58,186 nt of DNA, from positions 1 to 58,186 of the forward strand of contig JARKQP010000003.1 in the NCBI GenBank assembly GCA_029974875.1, given 5' to 3'. The translations under genes were made by a program, and so were the position numbers. The stretch's first letter is position 1, and the number at the start of each line of letters is the position of its first letter. Positions 36,670-44,696 of the stretch are shown one piece after another. This DNA comes from Mobilitalea sp. (GTDB lineage Bacteria; Bacillota_A; Clostridia; Lachnospirales; Lachnospiraceae). The notes under the pieces were generated by a model. It was not told the origin of the DNA and did not search any database. It worked only from the letters and a program-made list of their open reading frames with translations.

Positions 36670-39141
36670 ATGGAAAAAAATATGAGCAAGCTTGTAAATG
36701 AGAAATCCATTCCGGTGTTACTAAGCGAAATGTCGCTGAGAGAAAAAGTTGATTTGTTGACAGGAGGCAGCGCCTTTTCTTCGCTGGAGATGCCTCAGTA
36801 CGGTATTCCGTCGATTCGATATCTGGATGGAGCTACTGGAGTAAATCTGATGCAGTATATCTGCGAACTGGCTGGCGTGATGATGGCACAGCCTGACGAG
36901 GATGAGGCTTCCAAGGATAAGACTAAAAAGGGAGAGGCAGCCAAGAAGAAAGCGCCGGAAGCTTCCGATGAGCAGGATGATACTTCCAGCAATGAAAGTG
37001 GTGCGGCCTTTATGCAGATGATTAAAATGGTTACCGGCGATGCTCCGCTGCCGGAGCAAATGCCGGAAAAGATGAAAAACATGATTCTGGGACTGCGTCA
37101 GAAGCTTGACAGCATCCGGCCAAATGGGGAAGAGCCTGGTTGTTTTCCTCCCGGAATGCTATTGGGGGCTACCTGGAAGCCTGAGTTAATCTATAAACTG
37201 GGTGAGGCCGTGGCCAGAGAGGCGATGGCTTATGGGGTCGATGTCCTGTTGGGTACACCTAACACCAATATTCACAGGGATCCCCATAACGGCAGGTTGT
37301 TTGAATCCTTCTCTGAGGATCCCTATCTCAGCCGCCGCATGGCGCCGGCTTTCTCCAGGGGTGTCCAGGACCAGGGGATGGCAGCCAATGTAAAACACTT
37401 TGCGGCTAATAACCAGGAGACCCTGCGCCAGGGTATTGATGAACATATTTCGGAACGTGCCCTGAGAGAGATTTATCTGCCGGGCTTTGAGGCCTCTGTC
37501 AGGGAAGGGGGCGTAGAAACTGTGATGAGTGCCTATAACTCCATTAACGGTGTCCCCTGCGCACACAATGAATGGCTGCTTACCAAGGTGCTGAAGGAGG
37601 AATGGGGCTTTGAAGGACAAGTAGTTTCCGATTGGGGTGCTGTATATGATCAGGTAGAGGCGCTAAAGGCTGGAAACGACATGGATATGCCTGGACCCAG
37701 AGGAAAGAAAAAGCTGTACCAGGCTGTGGAAGAAGGTGCTATTTCTAAGGAACGCCTGGATGATGCAGTGACCAGGATGCTGAAGCTTATCTTAAAGACG
37801 CCGAAATTTAATGGAAAGAAATACACCGCCATTGACAATGAATTATCCAGGGAAGCTGCCTACAATGCTGCGGCAGAGGGAATTACCCTGTTAAAGAACG
37901 ACGGATTGCTGCCCCTGAAGGAAGGAACAAAGCTGGCGTTGTTTGGCAGGCTGGTCAGCCGGTTTATGGAGTCTGGCTCCGGCAGCGCCCAGGTAGATAC
38001 GGGCAAATTTACCAGTCTTCCTGCTGAGGTTGCCAGATACACCGGTTCGGTTTTGATGGATGAGATTGGCGAGGACACGGAGGTTGTAATCATCACGGCA
38101 GGTGCCTCCGGCCAGGAGGGGAAAGACCGGCCGGATATGGATTTTGATGCGGAGGACCGGAGCATGCTTCGGGAAACCGTTGCCAAAGCCAAGGCAGCAG
38201 GAAAGAAGCTTGTGCTGTTGATGAATGTAGCGGGACCGGTGGAACTGGGTGAATTCCTGGAGGATATTGATGCACTGGTCTGCCTGTTCTTCCCGGGAAT
38301 GGAAGGCGCCCGGGCTGTGGCAGACATTATGTTTGGCTCAGTCAGCCCCAGCGGAAAGCTGCCGCTGACCTTCCCCAAAACCTACAGGGATTGTCCGTCC
38401 AGCATCAATTTCCCGGGTGAGTTTGGACACGTGGTTTACGGAGAAGGTATCTTTGTGGGTTACCGCTACTACGATTACAAGAACATTGCTCCGCTGTATC
38501 CTTTTGGCTTTGGGCTAAGCTACAGTGAGTTTTCCATCACGGATATACAGGTATCAGAGCCCACCTACAGCAATGCTTCCGAGGTTCCGTTAATTGTTTC
38601 GGCGGTAGTTAAAAATGAAGGCCCTATGGCAGCCAAGGAGGTAGTTCAGCTGTATGTGCATGATATAGAGTCCACGCTGCAGAAGCCGGAAAAGGAGCTG
38701 AAGGGGTTTGTGAAGGTCAGCCTTAAGCCGGGGGAGCAAAAGACGGTAGAAATAAAGCTGATGCCAAAGTCCTTCGCCTCTTATGATACGGACCTGAAGC
38801 AATGGACGATGGAACCAGGCGATTATGAGCTTCTGGTGGGGAATTCCTCTCGAAATATCAGCGGCAGTGCAAAGGTGGCGCTGACCGGTAAAAACCCTTA
38901 TGGCTGCTCCTTAAGGTCTACAGTCGGCTTTATTGCAGGAAATGCAGATGCCTGCAGAATCTGCCAGGAGGTACTGGGAGAGGGTTTCTCAATGTCCAAG
39001 CTGAAGAACCAGGCCATCTATTTTGCTAGCACATCGTTGGAGAAATACTTGGAGAACTCAGTGACCGGTTTTGACAAGACCTCCGAAGCGTGGCAGAAAG
39101 CTTTGAAGGCGCTGGACGAAAGCTTAGGAGTGTTAATTTAA
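36670..39141 (+). CDS. GH3 glycosidase, canonical domain order
   Basis: An 823-residue GH3 enzyme in the usual order: TIM barrel (about 20-340) with FESFSEDPYL, VKHFAANNQE and nucleophile D321 in VVSDWGA. The alpha/beta sandwich (about 370-600) has the acid/base E483 in SGQEGKDR. An FnIII-like domain lies at about 630-720. The barrel is interrupted near residues 75-120 by a charged, low-complexity insertion (DEDEASKDKTKKGEAAKKK and onward), unusual for this family. Start choice is uncertain: TTG 36661 and ATG 36670 both follow AAGAGGA. No signal peptide. It differs from the three permuted GH3 enzymes nearby. Confidence 0.9.
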   Translation: MEKNMSKLVNEKSIPVLLSEMSLREKVDLLTGGSAFSSLEMPQYGIPSIRYLDGATGVNLMQYICELAGVMMAQPDEDEASKDKTKKGEAAKKKAPEASDEQDDTSSNESGAAFMQMIKMVTGDAPLPEQMPEKMKNMILGLRQKLDSIRPNGEEPGCFPPGMLLGATWKPELIYKLGEAVAREAMAYGVDVLLGTPNTNIHRDPHNGRLFESFSEDPYLSRRMAPAFSRGVQDQGMAANVKHFAANNQETLRQGIDEHISERALREIYLPGFEASVREGGVETVMSAYNSINGVPCAHNEWLLTKVLKEEWGFEGQVVSDWGAVYDQVEALKAGNDMDMPGPRGKKKLYQAVEEGAISKERLDDAVTRMLKLILKTPKFNGKKYTAIDNELSREAAYNAAAEGITLLKNDGLLPLKEGTKLALFGRLVSRFMESGSGSAQVDTGKFTSLPAEVARYTGSVLMDEIGEDTEVVIITAGASGQEGKDRPDMDFDAEDRSMLRETVAKAKAAGKKLVLLMNVAGPVELGEFLEDIDALVCLFFPGMEGARAVADIMFGSVSPSGKLPLTFPKTYRDCPSSINFPGEFGHVVYGEGIFVGYRYYDYKNIAPLYPFGFGLSYSEFSITDIQVSEPTYSNASEVPLIVSAVVKNEGPMAAKEVVQLYVHDIESTLQKPEKELKGFVKVSLKPGEQKTVEIKLMPKSFASYDTDLKQWTMEPGDYELLVGNSSRNISGSAKVALTGKNPYGCSLRSTVGFIAGNADACRICQEVLGEGFSMSKLKNQAIYFASTSLEKYLENSVTGFDKTSEAWQKALKALDESLGVLI

Positions 39142-39432
39142 AAACGAAAGCAGCCAATGAAATGGCGGAAAACTGATCATGACCTCCGGCAGCTCCGATT
39201 TTATAATGGTGAAATACCTGTTGCCAGCTCTATTAGAGAGATGAAAGAAAATGCTTGAAAGAATGGATTTGTACTATTACATAATCGGATTCCTACTATT
39301 ATATGATGGTTTTGTACTATCCATAATTCATGTTTAATGCTAATATTTTCAGAGAGAGGATATATTCTTTCAAGATATAGCTACAAAAGCAAGAGGTATA
39401 TACTTTGGAAAGCAAACGAACAGGGAGTTTAA
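39142..39432. other. Intergenic region with one short open frame
   Basis: About 290 bases with no recognised gene. ATG 39157 opens 33 codons (MKWRKTDHDLRQLRFYNG and onward) to TGA 39256-39258, without a convincing ribosome binding site. It might be a further stump. A promoter for the following gene is expected, but I cannot assign one. Confidence 0.3.
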
Positions 39433-39450
39433 ATGATATGGAGGGAAGTT

Positions 39451-41829
39451 ATGTACGTATTTAAGAAAGCCCAGGCTATTTGGGGAGAAAATCTTATAAA
39501 TGAGTGGAATCAGTTCCTCGGCTTTTTCACAGAGATCAGGTTAGATCAGGAGCAGCAGATCACAATCGCTATTGCTGCCCGTTCCTATTACAGGCTGTAT
39601 ATCAATGGTGAGGTACAAGCAAGCGGGCCGGCACGGACAGCCCATGGCTACTGCCGGGTCGATGAGATAAACCTGAGGTTATCAGGTGATGTGAAAATAG
39701 CTGTCCAAGTTGTGGCTTTAGATAAGCCGGAGAAATACAGTAATGACTGCACTCTTGAGCCCGGCCTGTTTGCATGTGAGGTAACCGGCAGCGCCGGTGA
39801 GGTATTCGTGGCTACGGGTGATGGTAGCTGGAAGTATCAGGAGCTTTTCAGCAGACGTTCCTTAGTGGAACTGATGAGCCACAGCCGGGGAATTGTTGAG
39901 TGGTATGATTTGGAGGAAAGCAGCTTTGATTGGAGAAGGGGTATTGGCTCCTTCGCGCCCCCTGTTCTGGTGGAGGAAACAGTTAAGTTCCTGCCGCGCC
40001 ATGCTCCTTATGCAAGCTATCGTCCGATTCCAATGGAAACCATTGAGAACATATCGGACGTAGCCCCTACAGATAGTGAGGCTGGATTAATTATTACAAT
40101 AACAAAGATATTAAACGGCACTTTCTACAAAATGATCCCGGAGGAGAACACATTCCTGGAAAGTCTTAAACAGGAAAAAGACGTTGCATTTACGGGGAAA
40201 TATGAAATTTTAGAGGAACCCGCGGCAACAGGAAAAACAATTACAATTACACCGGGCACAGCTCCAGCCTCTGTTACCTTTGGCAGGGATAAGTCGGAGC
40301 TTGGCTTTATCGATTTTAACATTACAGTAACCGATGACTGCTGCGTTGATGTTATAAACTCTGACCATCTGCATTTTACAGGTGCATTCAAAAGCAATAC
40401 CTATGTGACAAGGTATTGTCTGAAACCCGGAAGCTATCATCTGACGAGCTTTGAACCTAAGCTCACCAGATATATCAAGATGATTTTAAGAACCACAGGC
40501 AAGGTGACGATGAGCTACCCGGTTTTACTGGACGATTCTTATCCTGATAATCATGATTGCTTTTTCTCATGCAATGATGGAGAGCTGAATGCCATATATG
40601 AAGCATCCAGGCGCACGCTCCGTTTCAATACATTGGATATCTTTATGGACTGCCCGGAGCGCGAACGGGGAGGATGGCTGTGTGATTCACAGTTTAGCTC
40701 ACAGAGCGCCTGGCAGATGTTTGGAGATTTATCGGTAGAGCGTGATTTTATTGAGAACTTCATGCTGACCGATGGGACAAGAAAATGGAATGGATTCTTC
40801 CCTGAGGTGTATCCTGGCAGCAAACCGGACGACGAGACCGTAGGGATTATGACATGGTCATTTTGGCTTATAACAGAACTGTATGAGTTTTATCACCGTT
40901 CCGGAGACAGGGACTTTATTGATGCATGCCAGGAACGGGTGAGCTGTTTTATCCATGGACTTCTGTCCCTCCGGGGTGATAGCGGGCTGCTGGAAGGACT
41001 GACGGACCAGTTTGTAGACTGGTCCCTTTCGAACAAAAAGTTTTGCCTGCGGCCGATCAATATTCCCAACAACTGTCTTGCAGTTTGCCTGCTGGAAAAG
41101 ATGGCAGAGCTTTATGATAAGCCGGAATGGAAAAAGAATGCGGATGAGATGCGCGCCATTATAGAGACCATGGGCGGACAGCATACTTTCCTTGGAGGGA
41201 ACGGAGACAGTGCAACCTTTGAAAATGGGCAGCTTCGCCGTGGCGACTGCCTGACAGAGGCCGGTGCTGCATATGAGATTTGGAGTGGTTTTCATCTGGA
41301 GGATAAAGCCTATATCAATGGCTTTGTAAACACGATGGGCTACGCTCCTAAATATCGTTCAAATCCAAACTATGGGAAAGCTAATATATTTATTGGACTG
41401 ATTGTCAGATTTGATGTACTTGCCCGTCTTGGGAAAATAGATACGCTGGTTAAGGAGCTAAAAGATATTTACCTGGCGGAGCTTCGCGACGGCTCCGGCA
41501 CCTTCTTTGAAAATTATAATGCCTTCTCGGGTTGCCATGGTGCCAATGGTCTGATTGGTACGCTTCTTACCAATAAAGTACTGGGCTTAGGCCAGCCCAG
41601 CGAGCTTACGAAAACAGTAAAGATTGCTCCCAACCCTTGTGGGCTTAACTGGGCCAGAGGTGCGGCAAAGTGCTCTGGTGGCATGATTTTTATGAACTAC
41701 AAGGCCGACAATGAAGAGCATATTATCGATATCATTCTTCAACTCCCAGAAGGATGGAGCTACGAGCTGGAGATTCCATTTGAACTTTGTGGGTGGAAGG
41801 TATTACTAAATGGAGTAGAACAGATGTAA
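39451..41829 (+). CDS. GH78-type alpha-L-rhamnosidase
   Basis: A 792-residue protein with N-terminal beta-sandwich modules (IAARSYYRLYINGE near 40) and the (alpha/alpha)6 barrel from about 370. The GH78 signature is FMDCPERERGGWLCDSQ near 405, close to the canonical DCPTRERxGW, and a downstream acidic residue is seen in LLEGLTDQFVDW. The C-terminal beta domain ends with VLLNGVEQM. ATG 39433 lies upstream of the GGAGGGAAG site; ATG 39451 follows it by six bases and is chosen. It resembles the 1819 enzyme in domain plan but is shorter. No signal peptide. Confidence 0.82.
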   Translation: MYVFKKAQAIWGENLINEWNQFLGFFTEIRLDQEQQITIAIAARSYYRLYINGEVQASGPARTAHGYCRVDEINLRLSGDVKIAVQVVALDKPEKYSNDCTLEPGLFACEVTGSAGEVFVATGDGSWKYQELFSRRSLVELMSHSRGIVEWYDLEESSFDWRRGIGSFAPPVLVEETVKFLPRHAPYASYRPIPMETIENISDVAPTDSEAGLIITITKILNGTFYKMIPEENTFLESLKQEKDVAFTGKYEILEEPAATGKTITITPGTAPASVTFGRDKSELGFIDFNITVTDDCCVDVINSDHLHFTGAFKSNTYVTRYCLKPGSYHLTSFEPKLTRYIKMILRTTGKVTMSYPVLLDDSYPDNHDCFFSCNDGELNAIYEASRRTLRFNTLDIFMDCPERERGGWLCDSQFSSQSAWQMFGDLSVERDFIENFMLTDGTRKWNGFFPEVYPGSKPDDETVGIMTWSFWLITELYEFYHRSGDRDFIDACQERVSCFIHGLLSLRGDSGLLEGLTDQFVDWSLSNKKFCLRPINIPNNCLAVCLLEKMAELYDKPEWKKNADEMRAIIETMGGQHTFLGGNGDSATFENGQLRRGDCLTEAGAAYEIWSGFHLEDKAYINGFVNTMGYAPKYRSNPNYGKANIFIGLIVRFDVLARLGKIDTLVKELKDIYLAELRDGSGTFFENYNAFSGCHGANGLIGTLLTNKVLGLGQPSELTKTVKIAPNPCGLNWARGAAKCSGGMIFMNYKADNEEHIIDIILQLPEGWSYELEIPFELCGWKVLLNGVEQM

Positions 41830-41830
41830 T

Positions 41831-41885
41831 AAAGTTTTTGCAGAGAAGAACGCTCGGTTTGAAGATGGTATAAATCATATGGAAT
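41831..41885 (+). pseudogene. Deletion scar: 3' flanks of an esterase and a hydrolase joined
   Basis: AAAGTTTTTGCAGAGAAGAA and the following CGCTCGGTTTGAA match 31903-31938 just after the broken esterase. They then run straight into GATGGTATAAATCATATGG, which matches the 3' end of the hydrolase at about 33394-33420. The whole intervening hydrolase gene, present in the first copy, is missing here. Confidence 0.6.
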
Positions 41886-41889
41886 ACGT

Positions 41890-41920
41890 AAAGTGAGTAG
41901 CTAATGGCTACTCACTTTTG
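41890..41920 (+). terminator. Hairpin after the GH78 gene
   Basis: AAAGTGAGTAGC (41890-41901) and GCTACTCACTTT (41907-41918) form a perfect 12-bp stem with a 5-base loop, followed by TTG. Its left arm is also present after the hydrolase at 33403 (AAAGTGAGCAGC) but without a complement there. Confidence 0.75.
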
Positions 41921-41970
41921 ACAATATCATAAAGGAAACTGAAACTTATTGGCTTCTCAAGTGAAGTTCG

Positions 41971-42040
41971 GAACAAATAAGTGAAAATAGGAAAAGCGTA
42001 ACGGGCTATTTGTATGATATAAAAGTCTTAAGAATAGATA
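41971..42040 (+). promoter_or_regulatory. Leader repeat B upstream of the GH3 gene
   Basis: GAACAAATAAGTGAAAATAG to ATGATATAAAAGTCTTAAGA matches leader A at 31351-31420 with only scattered differences. Its downstream end also matches the leader at 36375-36399. It probably holds the promoter for the GH3 gene at 42099. Confidence 0.5.
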
Positions 42041-42057
42041 AAAATATAGGAAAGCTT

Positions 42058-42084
42058 ATGGTGGAATTAAAAAATATGGAATAA
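42058..42084 (+). pseudogene. Eight-codon 5' stump
   Basis: After ATAGGAAAGCTT, ATG GTG opens MVELKNME and stops at TAA. The leader and first codons resemble the broken gene at 36397 (MFELNLKP). It might be a small leader peptide instead. The next gene starts 14 bases after its stop. Confidence 0.35.
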
Positions 42085-42098
42085 CAGAAAGGAAAACC

Positions 42099-44567
42099 AT
42101 GAATTATCAAAACCATGAACTAAAACACATTGCAAAAATCAGAGATATGGCTGCGGAGTGTACACTTTTTTTGAAGAAAGACGGGGCATTTCCGCTTGCT
42201 GCTCCCTGTTCAATTTTTGTGATCGGCAGCGGTGTGCGGCATACCATAAAAGGCGGTACAGGCGGCGGAGAGGTGAATTCACATTTCTTTACGACAATTG
42301 AGGAGAGCCTTAAAACAGCCGGATTTTCGATCACCTCGAATACCTGGCTCGATGCATACGATGATGTAAAAAGGCAGCAGGAGGAAGCGCGTGACGCCCG
42401 GATTCGTGAAAATCTGAAGAAAAGCATGCGAATCTTCGGACTGTTTGTGGAAACTGGAAAACACGATCCGGAACCGGAGTTTGATCTGCCGATGGAGCTG
42501 ACGGGAGCTGCGGCGGTTTATGTGCTTTCCAGGAATTCCGGAGAAGGGTATGACCGCTCGGCAGAGAAGGGGGATTATAAGCTTACCGATAATGAAATAC
42601 GGGATATCCGGGCACTTTCGGCACATTTTTCAAAATTCATGTTGGTGCTGAATGTGGGCGGCGTGGTTGATCTCTCGGAGGTACTTGATGTTGTCCCGAA
42701 TATCCTTCTTCTTTCCCAGCTTGGCGTTGTGACCGGAGAGCTTTTCTCGGATATTCTCCTTGGGAAAGTGTATCCCTCCGGAAAGCTTACGACGACCTGG
42801 GCACCGATCGGAGATTATCCGACGACTGAAAATTTCGGCGGGTTCAATGAAACGGATTACAAAGAAGGAATCTACGTCGGTTACAGATATTTTGAGACAG
42901 TCGGAAAGAAACCGCTGTTCCCCTTTGGCTTCGGACTTTCGTATACGGATTTTGGACTGACACCGGGGTGCTTCACTGCGGAAGGAAGTAAGATTTCTAT
43001 ACAGGCGGCCGTTAAGAATATCGGTACGTGTGCAGGAAAGGAGACGGTTCAGCTCTATGTGACAAAGCCGGAGGGGAAACTGAAAGAGCCCTTCTTGTCG
43101 CTTTCAGCATTTCAGAAAACTTCCCTAATCGAGCCTGGTGAAGAAGAAACCGTAACACTTTCCTTGTGCATGGAGGAACTAGCCTCCTATGATGAGGAGA
43201 GTGCTTCGTATATCCTACAAAAAGGGGATTATATGTTCCTAATCGGAAACAACTGCGAGAACCTTACACCTTGCGGGATTGTGCGCATTCCGGAGCTTCT
43301 TACCGTAAGAAAGGTGAAGAATATCGGTGGGAGACCTGATTTTTCCGATACTGTCTATGCGCGTGTCCCCGGAACTGAAATTACGAACAATTCTGTGCCG
43401 GTGTTGTCGATGGATGCTTCGGTGATTCATTCGGAAACGGTGAGCTACGAATATCTGGCGGAACATGACCCCTTCCTCGATACGCTTTCAGACAGCGATC
43501 TTGCAACCCTTGTCCTCGGCCATTTCGATGATCCCGGAAAGCCTGGTTCAATGCTGGGGAATATCGGAGGAACCGTGGGTGGCGCGGTCGGTGAGACTAC
43601 GCTTCGGTTAAGGGATAAAGGAATCGACGAAAGTCTTGTGATGTCTGACGGACCTGCCGGTCTTCATATCTTTATGGAATACGGTGAGGATGAATACGGG
43701 ACCTTCCCCTTTGATAATTACGGTGGAGGATTTATTACGCTCGTAAAGAAATATATGTCTGACGAGGTGATCGAGGCCACCGGCTATGGAAAATTGTTCG
43801 AGGAACGAAAAAACCGTACTGAAAAACGCTACCAGTACTGTACCGCGATTCCGATCGGAACCGCAATCGCGCAGAGCTTTAATCCGGATCTGGCAGAGAG
43901 CTTCGGAGATATTGTAGGAGCAGAGATGGAGCTTTTCGGCGTGCATCTGTGGCTTGCGCCGGGTATGAACCTTCATAGGAGTCCGTTGTGTGGCCGTAAT
44001 TTTGAATATTTCTCGGAAGATCCCCTGGTAATCGGCAGGATGGCGGCGGCTCTGACAAGAGGTGTACAGAAGCACAAGGGCTGCGGAACAACTTTGAAAC
44101 ATTTTTGCTGCAACAATCAGGAATACCGAAGGCTCTATAACAGTTCCAATGTCTCCGAACGTGCGCTTCGCGAGATTTATGTCAGAGGATTTGAGCTCGC
44201 GATCCGGGAGGAACAGCCAAAAGGGCTGATGAGTTCCTATAATCTGATTAACGGGATTCACAGCTGTGAACGTTATGATCTCATGACGGATTTCCTGCGC
44301 TGCGAAGCAGGGTTTCAGGGCCTTATTATGACAGACTGGGTGGGGACAAATTACGATCCGGGGGAAGGGAAGTACAGAAATGCCTGCGCAGCTCCGACGA
44401 TGAAGGCAGGAAATGACCTCTTTATGTCCGGCAATCAGGCCGATTATGATGATATCATCCGGGCGCTTTCGGAAGGTAAACTCACTCGCGAAGAACTTCT
44501 TCGCAATGCAGATAGCGTTTACCGAATGATTCGAGTGCTGAATGCCGAAAGAAAAAGCAAAAGATGA
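42099..44567 (+). CDS. GH3 glycosidase, domain-permuted
   Basis: An 822-residue GH3 enzyme with the alpha/beta sandwich first (about 10-285; acid/base E149 in SGEGYDR), then an FnIII-like domain (about 290-400), and the TIM barrel last (about 455-815). The barrel has MSDGPAGL, CGRNFEYFSEDP, LKHFCCNNQE and nucleophile D746 in IMTDWVG. It closely parallels the next gene in sequence and layout, implying tandem duplication. An AGAAAGGAAA site precedes the ATG. It has no signal peptide. Beta-glucosidase or a related exo-activity is expected. Confidence 0.9.
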   Translation: MNYQNHELKHIAKIRDMAAECTLFLKKDGAFPLAAPCSIFVIGSGVRHTIKGGTGGGEVNSHFFTTIEESLKTAGFSITSNTWLDAYDDVKRQQEEARDARIRENLKKSMRIFGLFVETGKHDPEPEFDLPMELTGAAAVYVLSRNSGEGYDRSAEKGDYKLTDNEIRDIRALSAHFSKFMLVLNVGGVVDLSEVLDVVPNILLLSQLGVVTGELFSDILLGKVYPSGKLTTTWAPIGDYPTTENFGGFNETDYKEGIYVGYRYFETVGKKPLFPFGFGLSYTDFGLTPGCFTAEGSKISIQAAVKNIGTCAGKETVQLYVTKPEGKLKEPFLSLSAFQKTSLIEPGEEETVTLSLCMEELASYDEESASYILQKGDYMFLIGNNCENLTPCGIVRIPELLTVRKVKNIGGRPDFSDTVYARVPGTEITNNSVPVLSMDASVIHSETVSYEYLAEHDPFLDTLSDSDLATLVLGHFDDPGKPGSMLGNIGGTVGGAVGETTLRLRDKGIDESLVMSDGPAGLHIFMEYGEDEYGTFPFDNYGGGFITLVKKYMSDEVIEATGYGKLFEERKNRTEKRYQYCTAIPIGTAIAQSFNPDLAESFGDIVGAEMELFGVHLWLAPGMNLHRSPLCGRNFEYFSEDPLVIGRMAAALTRGVQKHKGCGTTLKHFCCNNQEYRRLYNSSNVSERALREIYVRGFELAIREEQPKGLMSSYNLINGIHSCERYDLMTDFLRCEAGFQGLIMTDWVGTNYDPGEGKYRNACAAPTMKAGNDLFMSGNQADYDDIIRALSEGKLTREELLRNADSVYRMIRVLNAERKSKR

Positions 44568-44696
44568 GCGTGCTTACAGTAACCGTGGAAGGGGAGGGCT
44601 GTGAAATGGTGAGTACAGAAATTGAGGTTATTCGCCAGTAGTTTCTGTTAGTACAAGAAAAACATAGAATAGTGGATGCAGCTACAGGAGGTAAGA

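Noticed and set aside
39157..39258. A 33-codon open frame between GH3 and GH78 genes as a stump
   Set aside because: No ribosome binding site and no convincing match to any family in the window. Left as an intergenic note only.
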